From contig DMMN01000262.1 in NCBI GenBank assembly GCA_003453835.1, positions 1 through 8,803 on the forward strand: a stretch of DNA of 8,803 bases, written 5' to 3'. This document shows, one piece after another, positions 1 through 6,899 of this stretch (position 1 is the first letter of the stretch; every line of letters starts with the position of its first letter). Position numbers and translations under genes: made by a program. The DNA is from Bacteroidota bacterium (GTDB lineage Bacteria; Bacteroidota; Ignavibacteria; UBA10030). The notes beneath the pieces are model-generated. The model made no database searches. It saw only the letters and a list, made by a program, of their open reading frames with translations, and was not told the DNA's origin.

Positions 1-36
1 AATGACACTTTTTGGACAGCCTCGGAGGAGACGGCA

Positions 37-588
37 ATGAACACCGGACAGACAATGCTTGTTCTAGGCGCTTTCACAATGCTCTCGATCTTCGCGCTCA
101 ACACAAACAGGATGATGGTGGGCTCGGTTGAGTTTGGCCTCGAGATGGAAGCGACGCTCAACGCGGCGTCCATCGGCCAGAGCATGCTTGACGAGATTCT
201 CTCAAAGAGCTTCGATGAGAATGCGACGCAAGAAAAGATCTATCAAGCAACGGAGGCGACGCCTGAGAACCTCTTCGGGACCGACGCATCCGATGAGGTT
301 ATCACCGGCATCGACTCGCTTTATCAGTCGAAGTCAAAGTATGACGATGTGGACGACTATCATCTCTATCGTCGGGTGGTTCGGGACTCTCGACTTGGCT
401 TGTTCTACGTGATTGACAGCGTCAAGTATGTTGAAGAGACAACGCCGGATCGGTCGTCGGCAACCCAGACGTTTTATAAGGTCATTACGGTCGCCGTAAT
501 GAACCAGAGTCTTCCGAAGCAAGTGAATACCGATCAAGTCATCCCGGTCATCCTAAGAGACATCTCCATCTATCGACGCTACTTCTAG
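37..588 (+). CDS. Hypothetical single-pass membrane protein, pilin/TadE-like N-terminus
   Basis: I do not recognise a named family. The 183-residue product starts with a very short polar tip, then a hydrophobic segment at about residues 6-22, then an alternating helical stretch (about 28-58) that would continue the helix outward, and a polar, acidic C-terminal domain of about 125 residues. This one-helix-plus-soluble-domain layout, with Gly-Gln just before the hydrophobic stretch, resembles TadE-like or pseudopilin-like subunits, but there is no prepilin GFTLIE-type cleavage motif, so the likeness is structural only. The start is supported by a strong GGAGGAG ribosome site at 24-30, six bases before ATG. 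The frame is open to the window edge upstream. A stop in frame 2 (TGA at 38-40) overlaps this ATG as ATGA, so an upstream cotranscribed gene outside the window may end here. It is convergent with the minus-strand genes and ends just before a 13-bp hairpin. Confidence 0.8.
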   Translation: MNTGQTMLVLGAFTMLSIFALNTNRMMVGSVEFGLEMEATLNAASIGQSMLDEILSKSFDENATQEKIYQATEATPENLFGTDASDEVITGIDSLYQSKSKYDDVDDYHLYRRVVRDSRLGLFYVIDSVKYVEETTPDRSSATQTFYKVITVAVMNQSLPKQVNTDQVIPVILRDISIYRRYF

Positions 589-600
589 CCTGCCTCACAT

Positions 601-631
601 AATCCCGATCGACTTCCGGTCGATCGGGATT
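601..631. terminator. Perfect 13-bp hairpin between convergent genes, probable bidirectional terminator
   Basis: Bases 601-613 and 619-631 are exact reverse complements with a five-base loop (TTCCG at 614-618). The hairpin lies 12 bases after the plus-strand stop at 588 and about 30 bases beyond the minus-strand stop at 663, where a shared terminator is expected. The outer two pairs are A-T, giving short A/T flanks, but there is no long T run on either strand. Intrinsic termination is therefore plausible rather than certain. Confidence 0.7.
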
Positions 632-662
632 CTCTCCATCTTATGACGCCGCCGTCGCTCCT

Positions 663-1673
663 TCACTTGGTCACGAGCAGCCGAAGTTGCCACAAATCGC
701 GGTCGCTGAGGCGCAGCAGCGGAACCAGCGCCCGTTTCCCGGTCTTACCGATACTCCGTTCGAGAAACTTCAGTTCGTCGAGCTTCTCGCCGACATGCGG
801 ATCCATCGGCACGTCGAATCCGGCTTCTCGCATCAATAGGATTCCCTTCGCCTGGATCGAGAGTTCAAGATAGATACGCATGTAGCAGAGCATATCAACG
901 ACCACTTCGGCTCGCATCCGATGTTGGAGGGCCGCCAGGTACTCCCCCACCTTCGTCTTCGAGATGTTGCCGGAGACGATCATGTTGAGCAGATCGGCAT
1001 CCGTGTCGAATCCGACACCGAGCCATTCGCGCGTCGAACGTTCACTTTGCCGGAAGACGAGGAACATGACGGTTGGAAGAACGACGACGATGGCGAGCGT
1101 GGTCTCGAGCGGGGTAATGAAGAAATGATTGAAAAAGGAATGGATCGCGACGGCGATCGCGAATCCTGGGACAAGGAATCGAACAGCTTGTGATGTGTGT
1201 TCGTCCCCCATGCTTTTCGATGCGACGGCAAAGATCGCCGTCGTTCCGCCATGCATGACGGCAGTGCCGAATCCACGAATGATCCAGACGACGGGATTGT
1301 CCGTCGACACAGAGCGGAGGTAGTCGATGTTTTCCAGGAGAGCGAATCCTGCGCCGACGGCGAAGCCGAGGATTGCTGCATCAACCATGAAACCGATTCG
1401 CTTCGTCCGGAGCAGGAAGATTACGTAGAGAGCCTTTGCGGATTCCTCGATGACCGGCGCGACATAGCGTGAGTACGTCGGCGGTTGGAGGTTAAACAAG
1501 GCGATAAACAGATCAAAGGAGAACAGCCCAACGATTGCCACGAGGCAGCCAATCGCTATGGTCACGAGTACTCGACGAAACGGGACGAGCTGATAACTGT
1601 CGAGATAAACGAGACCCGCAAGAAACACGAAGACCGGAAGCAGGCTGACGGCGATTTTGACCAGTGAAGGCAC
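663..1673 (-). CDS. prsW: PrsW-family membrane protease
   Basis: The 336-residue protein has about seven hydrophobic segments in its first 210 residues and carries the PrsW signature motifs: Glu76-Glu77-x-x-Lys80, Phe110-x-x-x-Glu114, His141 followed by glycines, and His178-Ser-x-Phe-Asn182-His183. PrsW proteins belong to the wider CAAX-protease/APH-1-like superfamily. In B. subtilis PrsW makes the first cut in RsiW, the anti-sigma factor of SigW. Here an ECF sigma/anti-sigma pair lies on the same strand upstream, so that anti-sigma factor is a natural candidate substrate; this is inference. A soluble, helix-rich extension of about 125 residues (212-336) follows the membrane core. The start is GTG at 1673; it is the only usual start codon between the in-frame upstream stop and the first membrane segment, and it has no clear Shine-Dalgarno site. 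The gene begins 56 bases after the upstream protease gene ends, so cotranscription is likely. Confidence 0.9.
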   Translation of the reverse strand: MPSLVKIAVSLLPVFVFLAGLVYLDSYQLVPFRRVLVTIAIGCLVAIVGLFSFDLFIALFNLQPPTYSRYVAPVIEESAKALYVIFLLRTKRIGFMVDAAILGFAVGAGFALLENIDYLRSVSTDNPVVWIIRGFGTAVMHGGTTAIFAVASKSMGDEHTSQAVRFLVPGFAIAVAIHSFFNHFFITPLETTLAIVVVLPTVMFLVFRQSERSTREWLGVGFDTDADLLNMIVSGNISKTKVGEYLAALQHRMRAEVVVDMLCYMRIYLELSIQAKGILLMREAGFDVPMDPHVGEKLDELKFLERSIGKTGKRALVPLLRLSDRDLWQLRLLVTK

Positions 1674-1729
1674 GAGAGCTGGGAGAGAGTGATCGGATCG
1701 AAGCGCTACACCATCATACTAAAGAGCGA

Positions 1730-4672
1730 CTATTTCAGCACCTTCAAGGAAATCATGAACTCGTCTGATGGGCGTTGCGACTGCTTGGATGCGATCGCAT
1801 ATCCAAGTGAAAACGTCGATTCGAGCGCCGAGAAGAGCGCCAGTTTGAAATCGAGCTGCAACCCTGCGTCCAGCGCATGGCCTCGGCTCGCCTGATCGTC
1901 GATATTGGTCAGAATGCCACCGGTGAAGAGTGACAATTGCGTCCAGCTCACGTAAAAACTCGGAAGGCCGAAGCGCCGAAAACGGAGAGGGGGAAGCATC
2001 CACTCGACCATCCCTTTAGCATAGGTAGCCCCTCCGATCTCATTCAGCCCGGCCCCCGGAAAACTGTACGCTTCCCGAAATCTCTTCACTTCCCCACGAT
2101 CGACCCAATTGTTTCCGAAACCGCCGAAGTAGAAGTTGGCGAAGGGATCGTTCCGATCACCGAAGGACATCCCCAGAGAGGTTCGCAACCAGATCGATGA
2201 ATGATTGATCGGAAGGGGGATGCCGTAGTCGACGTTGCCGTACAGAAGCTGGAGGTGCTTGTTCCGCACAAAATTGTTGGTGAAGATGGCGTCGAACGAC
2301 ACCCCTTTTTCATTGTCAACAGCCCCGAGCGATTTGCGAAGATACTCGTAATGGAGCCGCGCGTTGAAGGAGACCAGCCTGTTGAATGACGCAACGACAT
2401 TCTGAAATTCCGGCAGTCGTTCCAAATCACCGTAGCCCGCCAGATGAAGGCTGTAGTTCATCGTCTCGGGATCATTGTAGAGAATCGTCTTGCGGTACTG
2501 GAGACCGAGGGAGTACCCTTTCCGACTTGTCTTGGTCGGACCGAAGAGGTCGTAGAAGTCGGCACCATTGTACGTCGCTCTCAGGCGCCAGTTGGAGAAG
2601 CGATAGTTGAGCGTTGCATGGATTCGTTCGACGTTTCGGAGCAATTGATTCGGTGAGTAGGAGACAGCTAGATCGATGGCCTGCAGCAGAATCTTGTCGG
2701 CCAGATGAAAGCGCATCCCGAAAGCCGCGAAATCCTTATAGCCTTCGACCACCGGATAAGCAGACGCCAAACGAATGTTCCCGAGGGCACTGTACTCCCC
2801 TTCGCGGGTCACCATGGAATCAAGGCTTATCGAAGCGGGCGAAGGGACAATCCACTCTTTCAAGACGGGGTATTTCTCGATCGTCTCATCGCCTAAGAAC
2901 CGGATGTCACCGACCCTTTCGACGGGTACGTTTGGGATGGAAGCCGGCACGAATCCGGTTCCTGAGTAGCGAAAGACGAAGACCGAGTCCTCAGAAAACG
3001 GCACGGGCCGGAAGAATCCAGTTTCCGCATTGCTTAAGATATGCATGTCCTTCTTCTCGAGATCGTACCGGTAAACGTTTGAAACACCGGTGAAATAGGA
3101 CGTCCCAAAGAGATGCTTGCTGTCGGAAGAGAAGACGAAATTCGCCGGGTTACTGTCGTCGAAATCGAAGAGCACTTCGAACGCCGCGTCCCCTTTTCTT
3201 AACTTCTCCACGCTGAAGAGTACGAGGCGCTGCTTCCCGGCAATGTCCGTCCGCCCGGCGCTCAGCATCGTACCATCCGGCGACACGTCGATGTCGAAAA
3301 CGTCCTCGCCATAGTCCATGGTCGAGATGGTATTCCAATCCGAGTAAGGGGGCGGCATGCGGACGATCGTTGAAAACCCCTTCTCGTGGCGCACGCCCCA
3401 CAACGACCCGTCGGATCTGTTGAATGTGAGATCACCGATTCTTGCGTCACGCATCAGCAATCTGGTTTCACCGGTGCCGATGTTCACGGAATTCAGATCC
3501 CGCCAATCGTTGTTGTCGCTGGTAAAGAAGACGGTCCCGGTTGATTGATCGTAGGCGAGGGACGCAACTTCGTACAACGCAGCTCCTTTGACGTCACAGA
3601 GCTTTACAAACGAGCCGTCATCAATGCCAATCGTTGCGATGTGAGGAACCTGCCCCGGATAGTTCACCGCCACGATAATTTTTCGTCGGAGCGGATCGAT
3701 CGCTGCACGGGAAACGGATCCCAGGATGTGATTTGAGAGCGTACGATCCCGCGTGACCGGATTGACACGAAGAGAATCGAGGTTGTCCTTCTGCCAGCGA
3801 CGCTCAAATGCAATCCAACGATTCCATTCATCCTCAAGCGAAGTCCCGTATGCCCACTCAAACGCCGAAACGTAATGCGCTTTGCTTTCGTCGGTGCGCG
3901 TTGTCCATTGGAGAAGTTTTTCGGGGCCGAACGTGTAGGAAAGATAGGTCATGAAACGAGTTCCGTACAGATAGGCATTCGCCCCCACCTGGAAGTCGAC
4001 CTTCGTCCCTTCCGATTCCAGTCCGACCGGATCGTAGAAGTAGCTGCTGTCCCGAACCATCGATGTGAATACCATCTCATCGTACGATCCAAGGGCGCGC
4101 CCGAGCCCTCCCGCCATCCACGTCTCGGTAAACGCCGCAATGCCCTCTCGATACCAACGCGTGGAATACGTACGCGGCGTGGTGAGATAACTGTAGAGCA
4201 TGGATAACGGATTATCGGCGATGGGCGTGACCTTTCCGCTGAAAAGATTCCGATAGAACTTGTCGGTGCTGGATGGCTTGTCCAGCGTAACGATGTGCAC
4301 AAGCTCGTGATTCATGATCCAGTTCATACGCTCATTCGCGGGCAGGGTCTCAAAAACCGTATTGACCGGCGAAAGCCCGACGCTCACGAGATTCCGCGGC
4401 CCCACTCCCGCTGCCCCATTGCCGAAATCACTGAAGTCCTGGAGGAGAACGGTCACCCCTTCATGAGAATCGTATTGAAACAGTCCGCGATGAAAACGAA
4501 GGCCGTTTTGAAAACACCGGGCCAAGTGGGGAACGATGTATGAGTGGGTCTTGTCATAATACATCAGGTTGAGGTCGTTCGTCGTGAGGGCCTGAAGGGA
4601 TTGCGAAGTGCCAAGCTGCGGAATGAGGATGATCAGCGAAGCTCTCCAGAGCCAAAGGTGCAGTGTTTTCAT
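1730..4672 (-). CDS. Exported gluzincin metalloprotease with beta-propeller and predicted outer-membrane beta-barrel
   Basis: The 980-residue product starts with a signal peptide (about residues 1-24, no lipobox cysteine). Next comes a peptidase-MA-like domain (about 33-300) with the zinc motif His122-Glu123-Leu-Val-His126 and a second motif Trp173-Tyr-Arg-Glu176-Gly-Ile-Ala, whose Glu is the expected third ligand about 50 residues later. Residues of about 315-600 are TolB/WD40-like propeller blades (for example the VSPDG-type turn at 463-467 and the YRYDL strand at 534-538). Residues of about 630-980 are rich in alternating aromatic/hydrophobic strands with polar turns, as in outer-membrane barrels. 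The reading frame extends 44 codons further upstream to 4804, but I chose ATG at 4672 because the signal peptide begins exactly there; no clear Shine-Dalgarno site precedes it. Expected location: protease and propeller in the periplasm or at the surface, anchored by the barrel. Substrate unknown. Confidence 0.85.
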   Translation of the reverse strand: MKTLHLWLWRASLIILIPQLGTSQSLQALTTNDLNLMYYDKTHSYIVPHLARCFQNGLRFHRGLFQYDSHEGVTVLLQDFSDFGNGAAGVGPRNLVSVGLSPVNTVFETLPANERMNWIMNHELVHIVTLDKPSSTDKFYRNLFSGKVTPIADNPLSMLYSYLTTPRTYSTRWYREGIAAFTETWMAGGLGRALGSYDEMVFTSMVRDSSYFYDPVGLESEGTKVDFQVGANAYLYGTRFMTYLSYTFGPEKLLQWTTRTDESKAHYVSAFEWAYGTSLEDEWNRWIAFERRWQKDNLDSLRVNPVTRDRTLSNHILGSVSRAAIDPLRRKIIVAVNYPGQVPHIATIGIDDGSFVKLCDVKGAALYEVASLAYDQSTGTVFFTSDNNDWRDLNSVNIGTGETRLLMRDARIGDLTFNRSDGSLWGVRHEKGFSTIVRMPPPYSDWNTISTMDYGEDVFDIDVSPDGTMLSAGRTDIAGKQRLVLFSVEKLRKGDAAFEVLFDFDDSNPANFVFSSDSKHLFGTSYFTGVSNVYRYDLEKKDMHILSNAETGFFRPVPFSEDSVFVFRYSGTGFVPASIPNVPVERVGDIRFLGDETIEKYPVLKEWIVPSPASISLDSMVTREGEYSALGNIRLASAYPVVEGYKDFAAFGMRFHLADKILLQAIDLAVSYSPNQLLRNVERIHATLNYRFSNWRLRATYNGADFYDLFGPTKTSRKGYSLGLQYRKTILYNDPETMNYSLHLAGYGDLERLPEFQNVVASFNRLVSFNARLHYEYLRKSLGAVDNEKGVSFDAIFTNNFVRNKHLQLLYGNVDYGIPLPINHSSIWLRTSLGMSFGDRNDPFANFYFGGFGNNWVDRGEVKRFREAYSFPGAGLNEIGGATYAKGMVEWMLPPLRFRRFGLPSFYVSWTQLSLFTGGILTNIDDQASRGHALDAGLQLDFKLALFSALESTFSLGYAIASKQSQRPSDEFMISLKVLK

Positions 4673-4678
4673 GTTCAG

Positions 4679-4731
4679 GATCGTTCGCGAGACATGACGT
4701 GGTAGATCGTTCGGGAAACTGAAGCTGTCAA
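4679..4731 (-). promoter_or_regulatory. Possible control region of the metalloprotease gene: TTGACA box and direct repeat
   Basis: On the minus strand a perfect TTGACA lies at 4731-4726. No good -10 hexamer sits 16-18 bases after it (the best is GATCTA at 17), so a housekeeping promoter is doubtful. Downstream, the nine-base word CGAACGATC occurs twice, at 4713-4705 and 4687-4679, with starts 26 bases apart, the second ending seven bases before the ATG at 4672. Such a pair could be an operator. Two hairpins separate this region from the anti-sigma gene, which makes an independent promoter here reasonable. Confidence 0.25.
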
Positions 4732-4752
4732 GACACGGTTCAGAATGGGAGG

Positions 4753-4790
4753 AAAAGAATAATCGGCTCAAGAATACAGTTCCTTGAGCC
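4753..4790 (-). terminator. Second hairpin after the anti-sigma operon, terminator-like
   Basis: Read on the minus strand, GGCTCAAG (4790-4783) and CTTGAGCC (4772-4765) form an exact 8-bp stem with a ten-base loop. It is followed by GATTATTCTTTT, a T-rich stretch fitting a Rho-independent terminator. It lies between the larger hairpin at 4852-4889 and the start of the metalloprotease gene, so it could be a back-up terminator or a leader attenuator. Confidence 0.45.
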
Positions 4791-4842
4791 ACGGCAAGCC
4801 TCACGTCGTCGGATTCTTCGGAGATGAGTCCCTCGTCAAGCC

Positions 4843-4889
4843 GTTAACACAACAAGGAGGAGCAGCGATATCTCGCCGCCCCTCCTTGT
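4843..4889 (-). terminator. 17-bp hairpin closing the sigma/anti-sigma operon
   Basis: On the minus strand the arms 4889-4873 and 4868-4852 pair over 17 positions (two of them G-T wobbles) around a GATA loop. The hairpin begins 18 bases after the anti-sigma stop codon. The following minus-strand bases are TGTGTTAACGG, moderately T-rich rather than a clean T run. The position and length make it a good terminator or a 3'-end-stabilising structure. Confidence 0.65.
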
Positions 4890-4907
4890 GTAGACAGCGT
4901 GTATGCG

Positions 4908-5987
4908 TCAGTCAGCGATCTGAACGGCGCTCTGTAAGTCGCCGCTCTTGAGTGCCTCACGCAACTCGGCGCTTGCCAGTGCATCCCTGACTGCGGCGTC
5001 TGCGAGAGCTTCACGAACCTCCGCGCTCGCCAATGCCTCTCGAAGTTCCGCAATCGCCAGCGCTTCCCGCACTTCGGCGATCGAGAGAGCTTCGCGTACT
5101 TCGGCAATGGCCAATGCCTCGCGCATTTCAGCGCTCGAGAGAGCTTCGCGAACTTCCGCGTTTGCGAGCGCTTCCCGGACTTCTGCGTTTGCCAAAGCTT
5201 CACGGACTTCCGCACTTTGGAGAGCCTCGCGGGCCTCTGCGCTCTGCAACGCCTCTCTCAGTTGACCCTTCGCGAGAGCCTCGCGAAGATCTGCAATAGC
5301 CAATGCCTCCCGGACCTCCGCAATCGCGAGCGCCTCTCTCACTTCGGCATTCGCCAACGCTTCGCGAACGGCATCGCTTGCAAGAGCCTCGCGGAGCGCG
5401 CTACTCGCCAAAGCATCCCAGATTGCCGAATTCTGGAGCTTGCTCTGAAAAGCCGGGCTCTTGATCAGCTTTTGAAGTTTGTCGTTCTGAAGGGCCTTTT
5501 GCAGTCTGGCGTTCTTCAGGTCGACGTCCTTCTTCGTCATCTGCTCGGAGCGATATTTCTTGGCCTTCTGAGCACCGCCGATGGTTCCGCTGACATCTTC
5601 GTCGCTGGCCGGCGGATAGTCGATCGTTAAATACAGGATCGCGACAACAGCTACAGCAACTGCACCGACAACAATGGCGCGTTTCTTGCCGAGTATGGAA
5701 TTCGGAATCGCCATAAGAGCCTCCTTAAACGTTTGTGGTGGGGGAATAGAGGACTGTTGAATTGCTTTTGCGTGGACTTGGTTTAGTATGCTCGTTCGAA
5801 GATATGCCGGCGGATCCACCGATTGAAGATTTTTAAGCTGAAGAGAAAGCGCTTGAAGGTCGTTGTAGTGCTTGAGGGCTTCAGGATTTCGGGCCAGGTA
5901 GTCGTGAAGTTCCTTCCGTTCCCTTTCCGAGATCAGCCCGTCCAATTCGCTTTGGATCAATTCATCAAAGCGCGCGCCGTCATTCAT
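4908..5987 (-). CDS. Membrane anti-sigma factor with nonapeptide-repeat extracytoplasmic domain
   Basis: The 359-residue protein is the partner of the ECF sigma factor encoded directly before it. Residues 8-47 resemble an anti-sigma domain (acidic helix, Leu-Asp-Gly turn, then helical), but the usual zinc ligands H-x3-C-x2-C appear as Tyr30, Asn34 and Ala37, so it is a zinc-free version. One membrane helix follows at about 104-122. Residues 159-356 are 22 contiguous nine-residue units with consensus S/N/I-A-E-V-R-E-A-L-A; the first three or four are degenerate (Lys/Gln-rich) and the later ones near-identical. The predicted topology puts the N-terminal domain in the cytoplasm, holding sigma, and the repeats outside. 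The start is ATG at 5987, which overlaps the sigma stop as ATGA and has AAAAGGA upstream; the frame continues 44 codons further, inside the sigma gene, but that part is a shadow. Assignment as anti-sigma rests on position, topology and the weak N-terminal match. Confidence 0.85.
   Translation of the reverse strand: MNDGARFDELIQSELDGLISERERKELHDYLARNPEALKHYNDLQALSLQLKNLQSVDPPAYLRTSILNQVHAKAIQQSSIPPPQTFKEALMAIPNSILGKKRAIVVGAVAVAVVAILYLTIDYPPASDEDVSGTIGGAQKAKKYRSEQMTKKDVDLKNARLQKALQNDKLQKLIKSPAFQSKLQNSAIWDALASSALREALASDAVREALANAEVREALAIAEVREALAIADLREALAKGQLREALQSAEAREALQSAEVREALANAEVREALANAEVREALSSAEMREALAIAEVREALSIAEVREALAIAELREALASAEVREALADAAVRDALASAELREALKSGDLQSAVQIAD
4920..5513 (-). repeat. 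Tandem 27-bp coding repeat, 22 units (nonapeptide)
   Basis: Twenty-two consecutive 27-bp units encode residues 159-356 of the anti-sigma factor, with no insertion or deletion breaking the phase. The regular core is 17 units (4947-5405, residues 195-347). Within each unit position 4 is nearly always Val/Leu, 5 Arg, 6 Glu, 7 Ala and 8 Leu. The Arg codons vary among units (CGT, CGC, CGA, CGG, AGG, AGA), and Ala and Glu codons also vary, so units are far more alike as protein than as DNA. Confidence 0.95.
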
Positions 5988-6526
5988 TTCATTATTCCTT
6001 TTCGAAGGAGGATGTCTTTCATCAACTTCCTGGCTGTGAAAAGCCTCGATTTCACGGTCTTCTCTGGAACATCCAACACGTAGCCTGCTTCTCTGTACGA
6101 TAGTCCCTGCAAGTGGCAAAGAACTATCGCGATACGATAGTCGAGACTCAACTCCAGCAGCGCAGCCTCGATCTGTTCCTGGATTTCTTCGCGATCGATG
6201 CTCTGCTCGGGCGTTTGATCGGAGGAGGGCAGTTCATCATCGATTTGCTCAAGTTGCCTCCTTCCCTGCAGATAGTTAAGTGATTCATTGATCGCGATAC
6301 GGTATAACCAACTGAAGAACTTGTATTTTGAATTGTAGCTTTGGAGCTTCTCGTAGGCCTTGATGAAGACTACCTGGGTGATATCGGCCGCGTCGTCGGA
6401 ATTGTTGGTGATGCGAAGAGCAGCGTTGAAGATGGGCTTCTGGTATCGGTCTAACAGGGCCTCAAATGCGCCTTGGTCGCCTCTGAGGAATCGTTGAACC
6501 AAAACCGCATCGTCGAGAACTACCAT
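5984..6526 (-). CDS. ECF-type RNA polymerase sigma factor (sigma-70 family, group 4)
   Basis: The 180-residue protein has the usual two-domain ECF layout. The sigma-2 region is at about residues 8-90, with the acidic core-binding stretch ending near Asp49-Ile-Thr-Gln and the -10-recognition part around Lys69-Phe-Phe-Ser-Trp-Leu-Tyr-Arg-Ile-Ala. The sigma-4 region is at about 118-175, with a helix-turn-helix from Tyr144 to Arg166. An acidic linker (about 91-117) joins them. There is no extra C-terminal domain. ATG at 6526 is the first start after an in-frame stop; the bases before it are pyrimidine-rich with no Shine-Dalgarno site. The last codons carry the ribosome site of the anti-sigma gene and overlap its ATG by four bases (ATGA), implying translational coupling. 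It lies 87 bases after the STAS gene, possibly in the same transcript. The target promoters cannot be read from the window. Confidence 0.95.
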   Translation of the reverse strand: MVVLDDAVLVQRFLRGDQGAFEALLDRYQKPIFNAALRITNNSDDAADITQVVFIKAYEKLQSYNSKYKFFSWLYRIAINESLNYLQGRRQLEQIDDELPSSDQTPEQSIDREEIQEQIEAALLELSLDYRIAIVLCHLQGLSYREAGYVLDVPEKTVKSRLFTARKLMKDILLRKGIMK

Positions 6527-6613
6527 AAATACAGGAGGGGATCAGAAAAGTTGGTGGGATACGAAATTTTTCTTAATCCGTTTTTGAGCAAGACGCTTTT
6601 CTGCTTGGTTTTG

Positions 6614-6898
6614 TTACTCTATTTCGAAGATGGTATCGAACCGGGCATACCGAAAAACGTCTCGAATGTGATTGTTCAAGTTGACAAGTTTCAATCCTTG
6701 CCCCCCGTCTTTTAGCCGTTTCTGCGCCGCAAAGAGAATACCCAAACCTGCACTTGAAATGTATTCGAGGTCTTTGAAATCGACGACCGCCGACAGCTTG
6801 ACCTTGTCGAGTTCTGCTCGGGCCTTATCAACTTGAGATGCATCAAGCCTGCCGGTCAGAATGACCTTGTTATCCTCCGCAATGCGTATGTCGAACAT
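6614..6898 (-). CDS. STAS-domain anti-sigma factor antagonist (SpoIIAA/RsbV-like)
   Basis: The 94-residue product is a single STAS domain of normal size. The conserved loop Asp43-Leu-Glu-Tyr-Ile-Ser48-Ser49-Ala-Gly-Leu-Gly is present. Aligned by hand with B. subtilis SpoIIAA, Ser49 matches phosphorylated Ser58, so the protein can in principle be switched by phosphorylation. Such proteins bind a GHKL anti-sigma kinase when unphosphorylated and so free its sigma factor. Its gene follows the kinase gene after one base (TAGAATG), with GGAGAGG inside the kinase gene's end as ribosome site, so the pair is almost surely co-expressed and co-functional. It could instead regulate another effector, such as a PP2C phosphatase or cyclase partner, as STAS proteins do in many Gram-negatives. 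Confidence 0.93.
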   Translation of the reverse strand: MFDIRIAEDNKVILTGRLDASQVDKARAELDKVKLSAVVDFKDLEYISSAGLGILFAAQKRLKDGGQGLKLVNLNNHIRDVFRYARFDTIFEIE

Positions 6899-6899
6899 T

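Noticed and set aside
2..40. Twelve codons ending at TGA 38-40 as the tail of an upstream gene
   Set aside because: Plausible because of the ATGA overlap, but only 39 bases are visible and another frame has a stop at 3-5, so the true upstream end cannot be decided.
4673..4804. N-terminal extension of the metalloprotease to the ATG at 4804
   Set aside because: The extension crosses the intergenic region containing a hairpin, and a proper signal peptide begins at the internal ATG at 4672.
4948..5265. Ser/Ala/Arg-rich repeated reading frame on the plus strand opposite the nonapeptide repeats
   Set aside because: It is the antisense shadow of the 27-bp repeat; its periodicity comes from the real minus-strand gene, and it has no ribosome site of its own.
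4920..5513. CRISPR array or RTX-type nonapeptide repeats
   Set aside because: The 27-bp units are contiguous coding sequence without spacers, and the protein units lack the Gly-Gly-x-Gly-x-Asp calcium motif of RTX repeats.
5988..6119. N-terminal extension of the anti-sigma factor into the sigma gene
   Set aside because: It overlaps the sigma-4 helix-turn-helix coding region in another frame; the ATGA junction at 5984-5987 with AAAAGGA upstream explains the true start.
6527..6613. Promoter before the sigma gene
   Set aside because: A TTGCTC word is present, but nothing resembling a -10 box follows at a normal distance, and no terminator was seen before it; cotranscription with STAS is as likely.
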